IMG/VR virus record: IMGVR_UViG_3300044731_000783
Coordinates: 1 to 63,770 of that record
Length of the DNA: 63,770 nt
Strand: one strand, 5' to 3'
Source of the DNA: a virus
Numbering within the stretch: position 1 is the first letter of the stretch; every line of letters begins with the position of its first letter. This document shows positions 34,201 through 43,045 of the stretch, piece by piece. The notes under the pieces were generated by a model that was given only the letters and a program-made list of their open reading frames with translations, ran no database searches and had not been told where the DNA came from. A program made the position numbers and the translations under genes.

Positions 34201-34564
34201 CTGAAATATTAAAATTCCCACCACCAATAAACGACCCAGGTCCAGAAGTTGTGTTAAAATACCCTCCACCAACAAATGAATAAAATCCACTTGCCGTATT
34301 TCCAGTACCTCCACCAACAAGTGAATAAATACCACTTGCGTCAGCATTAACACCAACTCTTTGTGTTGAGTAATTTCCGGATCCAGTTTCATACAATTGT
34401 GTTGCACCTGTAAAACCAGAAAAAATTGCATCAGATACTTGTTGTATTGTTGCTTTATATGATGATCCTGCCGGATTTTGAGAAGTATCACCAGTTATCA
34501 CAATATGAATTAAATCTTGTAATGTTACTCCGGTTGCTAATGTTCTATCGGTAAGAAATCCCAT
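31256..34564 (-). CDS. YadA-like repeat tail fiber (trimeric autotransporter-type beta roll)
   Basis: An 1102-residue protein in which roughly fifty copies of a 15-residue unit (NTxSGxYSxIGGGxx) fill about residues 75-960. An insertion of about 80 residues lies near 395-475. The pattern resembles head repeats of YadA-type trimeric adhesins, which form left-handed beta rolls. The N-terminus (GFLTDRTLATGVTLQDL) would be the virion attachment part; the C-terminal 130 residues, with no repeats, may bind the receptor. TATTTATAAATA is 11 bases upstream. Confidence 0.85.
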   Translation of the reverse strand: MGFLTDRTLATGVTLQDLIHIVITGDTSQNPAGSSYKATIQQVSDAIFSGFTGATQLYETGSGNYSTQRVGVNADASGIYSLVGGGTGNTASGFYSFVGGGYFNTTSGPGSFIGGGNFNISEQSGSFIGGGECNIIKDLTTTRSAIVGGLSNTVEQGYGNFIGGGSYNTVSNDYSTISGGFCNTSTKGYSFIGGGRQNTSSGNYSTLSGGYCNTTSGQGSTIGGGLNNTSSCDYSTVSGGFCNTSSGQDSTVSGGRRNTSNGNFSTIGGGLCNTSSGYISTVSGGHNNTASGLYSFIGGGENNFVSSPYTIIVGGKGNSNATVAGRSFIGGGGANHVQCKYSVVTGGLDNTSCGCYSFIGGGSINRTFGFGSIIGAGQANTIGVPGLIGGFSSCNWTGSTISGYYGPFGPTSTDSLYGTNGTFSFYFNPIGTLSNVYINNKGLNYQNGDKLFFDNTCFGSLNLNDGVELIVNTTSSGSYSTINGGLQNKILLTNSLYCCGGAVIGGGYYNSVLYSSDYGTISGGYCNTTNFIYGTIGGGTNNWSFGSGSTVAGGGSNTASANYATIGGGLCNKSSGYVSVISGGILNTSLGDSSVIGGGSCNTTNNNSVTVSGGVCNTSSGYSSTISGGQRNTSSAYGSFVGGGRLNVSANSSSVVTGGDSNTALDFYSSINGGNQNTTNGFGSTIGGGTQNKTQQTYSVIVGGCQNTSNGNYSFIGSGTINKSNCNYSMIIGGSGNTVNACYSIIGDGCGNTTTGQYSFIGNGFNNTASGGYSTVNNGTCNTANLTWTTINNGAFNKALCTNFTTVNNGTYNTVLGFKSSINNGNCNTTSGVYSFINNGDRNTAVDCFSTVNNGKLNTTSGCYSIIGNGQNNTTRCDYTFIGGGQCNTTCGAHSSVVGGVSNRAIGLCNFIGGGRCNSAFGNGSSILGGINNTSISNFGTILGGSGNTVNHIMSATYGKDVVSVSACTFHVNYLALQNTPETDSTNNNFLVRDTSTGILKTRDISQSANYSTSAITSSQTLTWDKVYWGVSGSSNVDLTLPTTTSRDGYYLVIKDEAGTSGFFRIRLTPASGLIDGNSYVDMNINYMSLTIMVRNGNWYLI
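31700..34340 (-). repeat. About fifty 45-base in-frame repeats
   Basis: The repeat units of the fiber gene are near-periodic 45-base segments with GGTGGTGG-type cores and AATACC/AACACA units. They are degenerate at the DNA level but keep length, so recombination between units would change fiber length without breaking the frame. Confidence 0.85.
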
Positions 34565-34596
34565 TTATCTTTTATTTATAAATACATTAACTTTTA

Positions 34597-34893
34597 TTAT
34601 TGGAATTGATAAATTTCGTAATCCATAAAGAAGAAATCATCTCCGTCTTGGTATTGTTTTTCAACTGTCCCTTCATCAATACAAATTAATGTTGTTAATT
34701 TTTCACAACCAGTAGAATCAATTAATTTTAAACCAATTGCTGGTGCCATATCAAATTGACTTGGTAATGTTATTGTTATTGGTGTTGTTGTTATTTCACC
34801 AATATAAACACACTGATTTCCATAAACATCACAAGCAAACCCACTAAAAGGTGGTATAAGACCAACAATAGAATTTATAATTACTTGTGTCAT
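34597..34893 (-). CDS. Small structural-type protein
   Basis: A 98-residue beta-rich protein (IINSIVGLIPP ... CDVYGNQCVYIGEI ... LKLIDSTGCEKL) sharing the strand-turn-Cys layout of the 22244-22465 product. The two may be paralogues that accompany adhesin genes. It lies three bases from the SprB-repeat gene and 32 bases after the fiber start region. The function is unknown. Confidence 0.65.
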   Translation of the reverse strand: MTQVIINSIVGLIPPFSGFACDVYGNQCVYIGEITTTPITITLPSQFDMAPAIGLKLIDSTGCEKLTTLICIDEGTVEKQYQDGDDFFFMDYEIYQFQ

Positions 34894-34896
34894 TTT

Positions 34897-37110
34897 TTAA
34901 TCACATTCAACACAAGAAATATTATATTGTATTACCATATTAACAATAAATCTTGTATCATTTAAAAGATTGTAGGTTTCTTTTCTACAATTTTTATTTA
35001 TTTCATCACAGTCATTTGTTATTTTAACTGTGTTATTTTCGTAATCAATTATAACATCTCCAACACCAACAAAACCTTCTAAAATTGTTTGTAGTGTTTC
35101 ACCCCATAATAAATCGGAAGGGTAATCTTCTAAACTGTTAGAATAATAAAAATTACTTTCACTTAATTCATCACCAACTTTTACACTTAATATAAAATTT
35201 GCTTCATTTAAAACACAATTTGTATCACCAGATGTTAAATCACCAAAACCTTCATTAAACATTTGTTTAATACCTCGTTTACCCATAATTGTTGTGTTTT
35301 CAAATGTTTTTTGACAAATTGTTGTATATGAATAATCACCAAATAATTGAGTACCCAATAGTTTTATTACCCTATCAAAAGAACAACCATTATTATCTAT
35401 TACTTGTAATGAATAAAGACCATTTGTTAATCCGGTAACAAATAATCCAGTTTGACCACTTACATTTGGTGACCAATTATATGTAAATGGTGGTTCACCA
35501 CTAGTTATAACAACACTAATTTGACCATCGTTACCAAATACCGGATTAAAACCAATTAGATCAAAATACATTTGATTTGATGGTGTAATATAAACCGCAA
35601 CAAATTGTTGACATCCAGTTGCATCTGTTGTTGTTAATGTGTAATTACCTGGTTGTAAATTTTGAAAATTACCACTAAATTGTGTTATATTTTGTGGTGA
35701 GGTTGTTGGTCCAAATAAATTATAAGATATTGGTAATGTTGCACCAGTTGTTACTGTAGTAGTTATTGATCCATTATTCAAACCACAAGAAGTCCCAATG
35801 TTTATTGTGTTAATAGTGTATTTATCTTCATTAATTACTGATGTTGTTCCGGTATATATACAACCAGTACCATTATCAATTGTTATAATATAATCACCAG
35901 ATGAAACATTTGTGAAATTTTGAACTTGTCCATTAGGTACTGAAATTGCTGTTTGACCTGTGTTTCCAGAAAGTGTATATGTGTACGTACCAAGACCAAT
36001 ACCGTTATTAATTGTTATTAAAATACTTCCGTTATTTGAATTACAATTTGAATTTGTTGTTGATAACACAACGGTACCGAATGAACCAGGTGTCACTAGT
36101 GTTGTTTGTGTTGTAAAATTACATAAACCAGCATCAGTAACTGTAATATTATATGAACCACTTGTTAAACCAGTAAATGTATGTGTTGTGTCAAAAGAAA
36201 CAACTGAATCACCATTAGAACAATAATAGTAAAAAGGTGCAGTACCTCCGGTTGTAATTACCGTTATCTCACCATCATTTTGAAAACAAGATGGTTGTGT
36301 TAGTATTAATGAGCCGAGTCCAATTGTTTCTACAGTATCTATTTGAATTGAGTCTGTTTGTATACAACCATTTTGATTTGTTATTTCAACTGTGTATAAA
36401 CCTTGTGTTAAACCAGTAATGGTTGTTCCAGTTTGTCCGTTTACATTTGATAACCAATTTATTGTATAGGCACTTGTTGGTGTTGTTAGACCGGTTATAT
36501 ATATTTTTCCACTACCTTGCCCTTGGACACAACTAGCATCGTCTACTTTGTAATAACCAAAATTAAATGATGTGCTTGGTTTAATTATTACTGATTCACT
36601 AATTCCTTGACATCCACCACCATCATCACCAATTATAAAATAACTATCTGCTTGTAAATTGTTAAAGATAAAATAATCTTCACCAAATGATGTTTGACCA
36701 CTTGTTATAAATGTTGATGTTAAATCATACAATTCAAATGTTGATTGACCATAATTAAATTCAGTATAGGCGGTAATTGAACCACTTGGTAAATTACAGG
36801 TTGTATCATCACTTACCGCAAAAATTGTTGTTCCTGTTGAAATAACAAAGGATCTGATTATTGTTTGTGGTGGTGTTGGTGGTACAGTGGTCTCAACTAC
36901 TTGGAATGAATAATTCCCAAACGGTAGTCCACCAACATAGTATGAGTTTGATCCTGGTGATAAAATAGTTGTTGGTAATAATCCACTGCCTGAAATTTCA
37001 CTTACAACCCAATTTGGTGAGTTACCAGAAATTTCAAAATATAATTCACCAGAAGATGTGTTACCACAGTCACCGGTTATAGAAAAATCATATATATTAA
37101 GCCAACTCAT
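34897..37110 (-). CDS. SprB-repeat virion adhesin
   Basis: A 737-residue protein with about five clear and two weaker SprB-type repeats. Examples are TSAYTINWLSN ... GLTQGLYTVEIT, GGTAPFYYY ... GLTSGSYNITVTD, NLQPGNYTLTTTD and GEPPFTYNWSPN ... GLTNGLYSLQVID. Each ends in a Gly-Cys pair. The last about 150 residues form a separate domain with Cys residues (NCVLNEANF ... CDEINKNCRK). A virion surface position is inferred from its neighbours. SprB repeats in hosts act in adhesion and gliding. Confidence 0.85.
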   Translation of the reverse strand: MSWLNIYDFSITGDCGNTSSGELYFEISGNSPNWVVSEISGSGLLPTTILSPGSNSYYVGGLPFGNYSFQVVETTVPPTPPQTIIRSFVISTGTTIFAVSDDTTCNLPSGSITAYTEFNYGQSTFELYDLTSTFITSGQTSFGEDYFIFNNLQADSYFIIGDDGGGCQGISESVIIKPSTSFNFGYYKVDDASCVQGQGSGKIYITGLTTPTSAYTINWLSNVNGQTGTTITGLTQGLYTVEITNQNGCIQTDSIQIDTVETIGLGSLILTQPSCFQNDGEITVITTGGTAPFYYYCSNGDSVVSFDTTHTFTGLTSGSYNITVTDAGLCNFTTQTTLVTPGSFGTVVLSTTNSNCNSNNGSILITINNGIGLGTYTYTLSGNTGQTAISVPNGQVQNFTNVSSGDYIITIDNGTGCIYTGTTSVINEDKYTINTINIGTSCGLNNGSITTTVTTGATLPISYNLFGPTTSPQNITQFSGNFQNLQPGNYTLTTTDATGCQQFVAVYITPSNQMYFDLIGFNPVFGNDGQISVVITSGEPPFTYNWSPNVSGQTGLFVTGLTNGLYSLQVIDNNGCSFDRVIKLLGTQLFGDYSYTTICQKTFENTTIMGKRGIKQMFNEGFGDLTSGDTNCVLNEANFILSVKVGDELSESNFYYSNSLEDYPSDLLWGETLQTILEGFVGVGDVIIDYENNTVKITNDCDEINKNCRKETYNLLNDTRFIVNMVIQYNISCVECD

Positions 37111-37112
37111 TA

Positions 37113-40109
37113 TTAATTACATAAAATTGTGAAGTTTATTCCAACATTTATTTCAAATGTATCATCAACACTAATTGGTATACAATTAACATTATAGACC
37201 GTAACAGTATTATTTACCTCATCAATAAAATAAGTATAACCATCATTTTGTAAATTTGTTAAAGAACTATTTAAACCATCAATCCATTGTTGGTTTGTTG
37301 GGTAATTTTGATATCCGCTTGTTATTGTAAATGGTTCAATAATTAATGGTACACCATTATATCTGATATCAACATACCACTCACATACAATGGTATTTAA
37401 AAGGCAATCATTAGTTGTTAAATTATTTATTTCTAAATAATTGTTTAACGCGTTTGACAATATTGTTCCAAAAGAAACATTTGATGGGTTTGAATCCCAG
37501 GGGTATAAAGGACATTCAACAAATTGTACCGGACAATCATAAGCAAATAATTGTGTTGTAAGTTCACAAGGATTACAAGGTACCGGAACAATTCTACAAC
37601 CATATTGTCTTCTCCAAACAAACTTTTGTCTATGAAATATTGAGTTCTCAAGTCTAACGCCTGTGTTCCAAATTGTTGTTGCTGGTACCATTTGTTCTAT
37701 TAAACGAATCCAATAATCTCCCATACCATTTACATAATCAATTAATGGTTGGTATGTAAAATTATCATTTGGTATTCCGGCAATTTCTCTAGATTCTAGA
37801 TATTTCCAGTATATCGATTGTAGTGTTGGATAACCACCGGTTTTTCCGTCTGTTATAAATTGTCTATTTCTAACATTTATTGTGTTATGCCAAAATGTTT
37901 GTAAAAATTCAAAAAATGTTTTTTCTTTTGGTTTTGGGTTAATTTCAGTCCAATCAATACCACCTCTTTGTGGGTATGGAGTATTTGGATTTGGATTACA
38001 ATAGGTTGGTTCAATATAATTAAGTCCTTCATTTGGTATTGGGTAATTATACTGTCTAGACATTGTCCAGACATCATATGCCAAACCTAAACTTGGGTTT
38101 AACATAATGTCAACATTTTTAACATTTAATACTAAACAATCTTCCGATGTTGGGTAATAAGCGTTAAAATTACCATCAAAACTTGTTCTAAGTCCGGTCT
38201 CATTATCTGTCCAACTTTTTTTATTATCTTGAATTCTCCTTAATTTGAATCCTAAATTCATAAATGGAAAATATCTATATCTATCTAAATATTCTTCACC
38301 ATAATTAAATGGTCTTAATTTGGTTTGGTACGTTGGGTTTGTACCGGTAAACACCGAGGTTGTTAAATCAATTTTTTCCGGCATTCTATGTTGTGGTGTT
38401 GATTCAAACCAACCACCTCCAATTTGGAAAAAATAACTTTCACTTTCAACCGGCATACTAGGACAACCGAATTGATCTAACGGATAGTCAACAGATGTAA
38501 CACTAATATCTTTAGTCACACTAGATAATGTAACTCCAGTATATTGTACACCCATAATTGAATAAACGTCTGTTTGGTCTAAGACTGGTGTTTGTTGAGT
38601 ATAGGTACCCCCTGAAATTTTAGCATATTGGGTATCAAAATCATTTACATTAATTTTTTGATCCGCTAAATACACATATTCATTAAAATCAACCAAAAAA
38701 TCCGGAGCACCAATAAATCTTAAAAGTGTTTCAATAGATCTTCTTGTTCCTTTTGATTTAAAAAGATACGCGGAATTCATTATCAAATTTCTATAGAATT
38801 GATAATTTAACTCATCTGGTGTTTTACCAACTGGTAACCCACTAAATTGACTTTTTTCTGAAACAAAAACAGAATCCAAAAAGTCTTTATCGCTAATTGG
38901 TGAAATATTTATTTTCCAACCTAATGTTTGTGCTAAATTTTTTAAAAGTTGTGATGGTATATCATCTTTAATATTGTAATTAACAGAATTTATATTTGCT
39001 AACGCACCTATAAATTTTTTAGTTTCGTCAAAACTTCTACCATATATCTGTACAACTTTTTCAAATTTTCTATCAATAGTATCAAATTCTTTTAGTGCTG
39101 ATGTTGTATAAAATCTTGATATTAAATTTGTTGTGTAGTTATCTAAACTTACGGCAAAACTATTTAACGATGTTATATAATTTTCAAATTGATTTGATTT
39201 TATATCTAAATTCCAACTACCATCTAACGGAAATCTTAATGTTTTATTTGTAATTTTAAAAGTTCCATCATCATTTTCAACAGGTACTTTAAAATATGAA
39301 GTGTATATTGGTTGTATTTGTCTATTTAGTAAAAAATTTTCAACAGTATCAAAATTTTCGTTAAAAACTTTATTTACATAATAATCTGTTGGTCTTATTA
39401 AAAAATTTGATTGACTAAAGGTTTGATTTGGGAAAGGTTCACCTTCTAAATAAATCTTAAACGTAGTATCAGTCGGTTTTATCGGTACAATATCATTTAT
39501 TGGGTATTGTTCTTTGTTTATGAATAATGAATATTTTTGATAATTCTTTTTCATATTTCTCAATTCTGATGTTGTAACCTCATATGAAGCAGTATTTCTA
39601 TCTGCGTTAATTGAGAAGTCGATTGAAAATGGATTTTTAATTGTGTCTAAATAGATTTCCAACGTAGTTTCATTTTCAACTTTATCATATGATATATTTG
39701 TAATAGTATATCCAGTACTAAAATCTGATTTAAGACTACTAATTTGTAAAGCCGCTGGAAAAAAATTTATAATCCTTGTCAATGCGGCAGAAATTCTTAA
39801 TGATAAAGAACCGTATAGTGTGAAATTTGTAACTTCAGATAAATCATAATTTGGGTAGACCTGAAAGTTGTTTGCTAAAATCATTTTAGATTGTTCAACA
39901 CTTTCGATTTTTAAAGTATCTAAAGATATTGGGTCTGAAAATGTACCAATTTCAAAATTTCTATCTTGTTTTTCTGATATACCAGTTGTAAATTCAAAAT
40001 TTCCTTGGGTAAAACCACCACCGTCAACAAGTTGGAACCCAACTAAATTGTCAGAAAATGTGTTTTGTCCCGATGCCTGTGGTGGACAAGTAAATTTGTT
40101 TATTGCCAT
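37113..40109 (-). CDS. Baseplate/tail structural protein with P2 gpI-like region
   Basis: A 998-residue protein. The region near residues 415-470 (DELNYQFYRNLI ... YLFKSKGTRRSIETLLRFIGAPDF) resembles the tail protein I family, which links baseplate to fibers. The N-terminal 400 residues are mostly beta-rich, and the C-terminal end carries several cysteines (CNPCELTTQL ... CPVQFVECPL). The size suggests a fused baseplate wedge component. It is three bases from the SprB-repeat gene and shares one base with the upstream gene. Confidence 0.75.
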   Translation of the reverse strand: MAINKFTCPPQASGQNTFSDNLVGFQLVDGGGFTQGNFEFTTGISEKQDRNFEIGTFSDPISLDTLKIESVEQSKMILANNFQVYPNYDLSEVTNFTLYGSLSLRISAALTRIINFFPAALQISSLKSDFSTGYTITNISYDKVENETTLEIYLDTIKNPFSIDFSINADRNTASYEVTTSELRNMKKNYQKYSLFINKEQYPINDIVPIKPTDTTFKIYLEGEPFPNQTFSQSNFLIRPTDYYVNKVFNENFDTVENFLLNRQIQPIYTSYFKVPVENDDGTFKITNKTLRFPLDGSWNLDIKSNQFENYITSLNSFAVSLDNYTTNLISRFYTTSALKEFDTIDRKFEKVVQIYGRSFDETKKFIGALANINSVNYNIKDDIPSQLLKNLAQTLGWKINISPISDKDFLDSVFVSEKSQFSGLPVGKTPDELNYQFYRNLIMNSAYLFKSKGTRRSIETLLRFIGAPDFLVDFNEYVYLADQKINVNDFDTQYAKISGGTYTQQTPVLDQTDVYSIMGVQYTGVTLSSVTKDISVTSVDYPLDQFGCPSMPVESESYFFQIGGGWFESTPQHRMPEKIDLTTSVFTGTNPTYQTKLRPFNYGEEYLDRYRYFPFMNLGFKLRRIQDNKKSWTDNETGLRTSFDGNFNAYYPTSEDCLVLNVKNVDIMLNPSLGLAYDVWTMSRQYNYPIPNEGLNYIEPTYCNPNPNTPYPQRGGIDWTEINPKPKEKTFFEFLQTFWHNTINVRNRQFITDGKTGGYPTLQSIYWKYLESREIAGIPNDNFTYQPLIDYVNGMGDYWIRLIEQMVPATTIWNTGVRLENSIFHRQKFVWRRQYGCRIVPVPCNPCELTTQLFAYDCPVQFVECPLYPWDSNPSNVSFGTILSNALNNYLEINNLTTNDCLLNTIVCEWYVDIRYNGVPLIIEPFTITSGYQNYPTNQQWIDGLNSSLTNLQNDGYTYFIDEVNNTVTVYNVNCIPISVDDTFEINVGINFTILCN

Positions 40110-41017
40110 TATCCGGTTATATTATTAAATGCCTTACTAAAATCTATATTAGTCCCACGATCTTGTCTAACTTCATAAAGAAGTTCATTAAACTGATCTT
40201 TAATTTCGTATAGATTGTATTGTTTATAGATATTATTTTGATTATCATAAATTGTGTAAATTCCATCATCAATAGATTTGGTTTGATTACCATAAAGTGC
40301 TATTGCTAGTGTTGAAATATCCTGGTCAACAATTTCAATTTCTGTTGTTATTGGATTGAAGAAGGTATTTGTGATAATAACATTCTGGTTTGGTTGACCA
40401 ATAAATGGTGTTGCACTTGGTTTGTTTGTTGGTGACGCCGAAGGTGATAGTGTACAGAATATTAAATTTGTAGCACTTTCAACATATCTATATCTAATAG
40501 ATTTTTGTGATGTGTTTGTTAAATTTTGATAAACCGGTTCGCAATAAAAAGATGAGGTGATTATTCTAAAAAAGTTTGGTATTTTTGTACCATTATCATT
40601 TAAATATTCAACTCTAAAACCAACTAGCCCTTGATTAACAAATTTATTTCTAAAGTCTGCCGGAACATTATTAATATCAATAACAATACCCTTAACATTT
40701 GGTAGTGCTGATAAAATACCACAATCGGTAATCTTTGTTCGTATTTCCGCTGGTCTAATATAAAGAGTATATATACCTAACCTATTAAATTGATCAGCAG
40801 GTAATTTTAAATTGTATAAACCACCGAGTATTTCTACATTAGCATTACCACCTGTATTATTGTTATGAAAATACGGTTTTAATACGTTTTTAGCGTCTAA
40901 TTTTGTTAGTAAAAAATTATCAGTATCATCCCTAGTTGGGGTATAATTTAATATGATTTCAACATCATCTGGACTAACGTCCGCTGGTCTTATTGTTCCG
41001 TAACTTCCTGTTGCCAC
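40109..41017 (-). CDS. Structural protein with GTG start
   Basis: A 302-residue beta-rich protein (TGSYGTIRPADVSP), probably a baseplate or tail component. The start codon is GTG (plus-strand CAC at 41015-41017), one of few non-ATG starts in the window; no good in-frame ATG is near. TATTTATAA lies 28 bases upstream (41046-41054). A Ser/Pro-rich linker (TLSPSASPTNKPSATP) is near residue 190. No named family is recognised. Confidence 0.7.
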   Translation of the reverse strand: MATGSYGTIRPADVSPDDVEIILNYTPTRDDTDNFLLTKLDAKNVLKPYFHNNNTGGNANVEILGGLYNLKLPADQFNRLGIYTLYIRPAEIRTKITDCGILSALPNVKGIVIDINNVPADFRNKFVNQGLVGFRVEYLNDNGTKIPNFFRIITSSFYCEPVYQNLTNTSQKSIRYRYVESATNLIFCTLSPSASPTNKPSATPFIGQPNQNVIITNTFFNPITTEIEIVDQDISTLAIALYGNQTKSIDDGIYTIYDNQNNIYKQYNLYEIKDQFNELLYEVRQDRGTNIDFSKAFNNITG

Positions 41018-41060
41018 AATTTAAAATTTAATTATGTTTATCTTTTTATAAATACAGAGT

Positions 41061-42233
41061 TTAGTATTTTTTGACTTTAAAATAACCATATCCATATTTA
41101 CTTATATCACCCAAATTATCAACTTCACCCAATCTTTCTATTGCTTCAAGTCCGGATATTTTACCTCGTTCCACAAATAACTCTGATTGGATTTGTGGTT
41201 CGTCAATAACATTTAGTAGTGCTTCATTTTTTGTTAATGCCGATAAAACATATTCATCTTTATCAATACCGTAGGATGAAATAAAATAAATTGTGGTACC
41301 ATCATTTATATCCCAATATAATATATCATTAACTGTGTACGCAGTGTAAGTATCTGTTGGGTCCGGACCATAAACAATACCATAACTTCCAGATGTCCCA
41401 GTAACCGGGACATTTAGTTTAAATTTACCACCATATAAATTAAATTTTGGTCCATATTGTGTTAAATCATTTAAGTTACTTTGTGTATAACCGGTTATTA
41501 AAAATGGTACAGTAGTGAATGTACTGCTATCATAATCATCAATGTTTGTATTAGAATCCCCAGTAAATATGTAATCATAACTCACTGGAGTTCCTGTCCA
41601 GTTACACCCGGTTGCTGTAAAATATGCAGTACCCGCCGAATTAGGTATATTTACATTGTCATATGGTAAATTGATTGGTTTTGTAACATTGGAGATTCCC
41701 CAAGGTGAATAACAAATTAATTTTATTTCATATTGTGTTGTTGCCGCTGGATATGTGTGTGTTAATGGATTACTATTTGTTAAAGTAACTAGAGGTGAAC
41801 CATCACCCCAATCTAAAACAAATGTACATAATTCTAAAAATTTTTTAACATCTGTTTCTGATGTATTATAAAATACAATAGTATATGGATTTAGTGTATT
41901 GGCTGACCATAAAAAATTAGTTATCACATCTTTTTGTAACACAGCACCATCAAATGGTGTATAGTAACCAAAATCAACTGTATTTTCCGTAAATAAAATT
42001 GGTAATGTTAAACAAGTTAAAAGTGATTCACCGTTTGTTCCACCACTTAAAACTAAATTCATTGGTAAATAATAACCCGTATCACCAGTTAGTGTTGTTA
42101 CTGTTGTCGCAGTAATTGGACAACAGGGGTCAATTAAAACTGAAACATCTGTTACACCAGTATATGGGACCGTAATTAAATCGCCTTTTATATTTTCTGG
42201 AGAAATTTTAAAGTAATACCTTTGTTCTTCCAT
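41061..42233 (-). CDS. Structural protein with PKD-like domain
   Basis: A 390-residue protein. A PKD-type beta sandwich is visible near residues 130-170: LDWGDGSPLVTL ... NPLTHTYP. PKD domains occur in many bacterial extracellular adhesion and hydrolase proteins and in phage tail proteins. The C-terminal part (RGKISGLEAIERLGEV) is helical. It shares one base with the upstream gene and probably forms part of the baseplate. Confidence 0.7.
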   Translation of the reverse strand: MEEQRYYFKISPENIKGDLITVPYTGVTDVSVLIDPCCPITATTVTTLTGDTGYYLPMNLVLSGGTNGESLLTCLTLPILFTENTVDFGYYTPFDGAVLQKDVITNFLWSANTLNPYTIVFYNTSETDVKKFLELCTFVLDWGDGSPLVTLTNSNPLTHTYPAATTQYEIKLICYSPWGISNVTKPINLPYDNVNIPNSAGTAYFTATGCNWTGTPVSYDYIFTGDSNTNIDDYDSSTFTTVPFLITGYTQSNLNDLTQYGPKFNLYGGKFKLNVPVTGTSGSYGIVYGPDPTDTYTAYTVNDILYWDINDGTTIYFISSYGIDKDEYVLSALTKNEALLNVIDEPQIQSELFVERGKISGLEAIERLGEVDNLGDISKYGYGYFKVKKY

Positions 42234-43045
42234 TATGGGTTAATATATTCGTACCAAGCAATTGGGTTTATTTCGTCACCGACTCTATTATTTGTCACAG
42301 TTGAGATTACCTCATATGTCTTGGTTGGATAATCCAGTTTTACTTTATAATAGAAATAATCAGAACTATCAAATGTAAAATAATTACCAGAAAGTGTTGA
42401 TTGTGGTCTATTCATCATTCTCACAAAAACACCAAGACGAGCATCAAAAAATTTCGCACTCATATAGAATTCATCTAAATTTATATAATCTCTACTTTTT
42501 AACCAATAAATAAAAAATCCTTCTTTATCTCCAATATAATCTAACCCCATTTTTGGTTTTCTAATTTGAACATTTGTTAAATATGGTGATATTGTTACGG
42601 TCTCAAAAAATCCTTGTTGCACCGGTAAAATTATTGTAAAATAATTTTTTTGACTAACCTCATCTCTTGTGTCATAAAAATCAATCTTAAAAAAAGATTT
42701 TGTGAATGGTTTAGAGTATGAATATATTTCTTGTTTGGTAAATCCTTCGTATTGATAACTATTAATCCAGGCGGCCGGATTATTTATTGTTTGTCCACTA
42801 TCAAAAAAATTAAATTCATAAAATATTTTTGTAACCAAATCATTTGTATTAGCCGACAAATAGGTATTATGTGCAAATCTTGATAATTCAAAATCATTAG
42901 GTGAACCAATTAAATCAATTAAAACTTGATCCTGGTATTCGTCAATTGCTTGATCACGTTCTGTAAAATCCCATTTTATTTCAATTGGAATATCAATCTG
43001 TTTATCAACAGTTGGTAATAATATTTTATACTTACTCACACTCAT
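42233..43045 (-). CDS. Structural protein
   Basis: A 270-residue beta-rich protein (KYKILLPTVDKQIDIPIEIKW near the N-terminus). Its C-terminus is next to the PKD-like gene, and its first bases overlap the 585-residue gene by 14 bases. No domain is recognised; the operon context indicates a tail or baseplate component. Confidence 0.65.
   Translation of the reverse strand: MSVSKYKILLPTVDKQIDIPIEIKWDFTERDQAIDEYQDQVLIDLIGSPNDFELSRFAHNTYLSANTNDLVTKIFYEFNFFDSGQTINNPAAWINSYQYEGFTKQEIYSYSKPFTKSFFKIDFYDTRDEVSQKNYFTIILPVQQGFFETVTISPYLTNVQIRKPKMGLDYIGDKEGFFIYWLKSRDYINLDEFYMSAKFFDARLGVFVRMMNRPQSTLSGNYFTFDSSDYFYYKVKLDYPTKTYEVISTVTNNRVGDEINPIAWYEYINP

Noticed and set aside
31700-34340. CRISPR array
   Set aside because: The periodic 45-base units are degenerate and in frame over the whole open reading frame, encoding a repeat protein; no uniform repeats with unique spacers.
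22244-37110. Diversity-generating retroelement target in the adhesin genes
   Set aside because: No reverse transcriptase and no template/variable repeat pair could be seen in the window.
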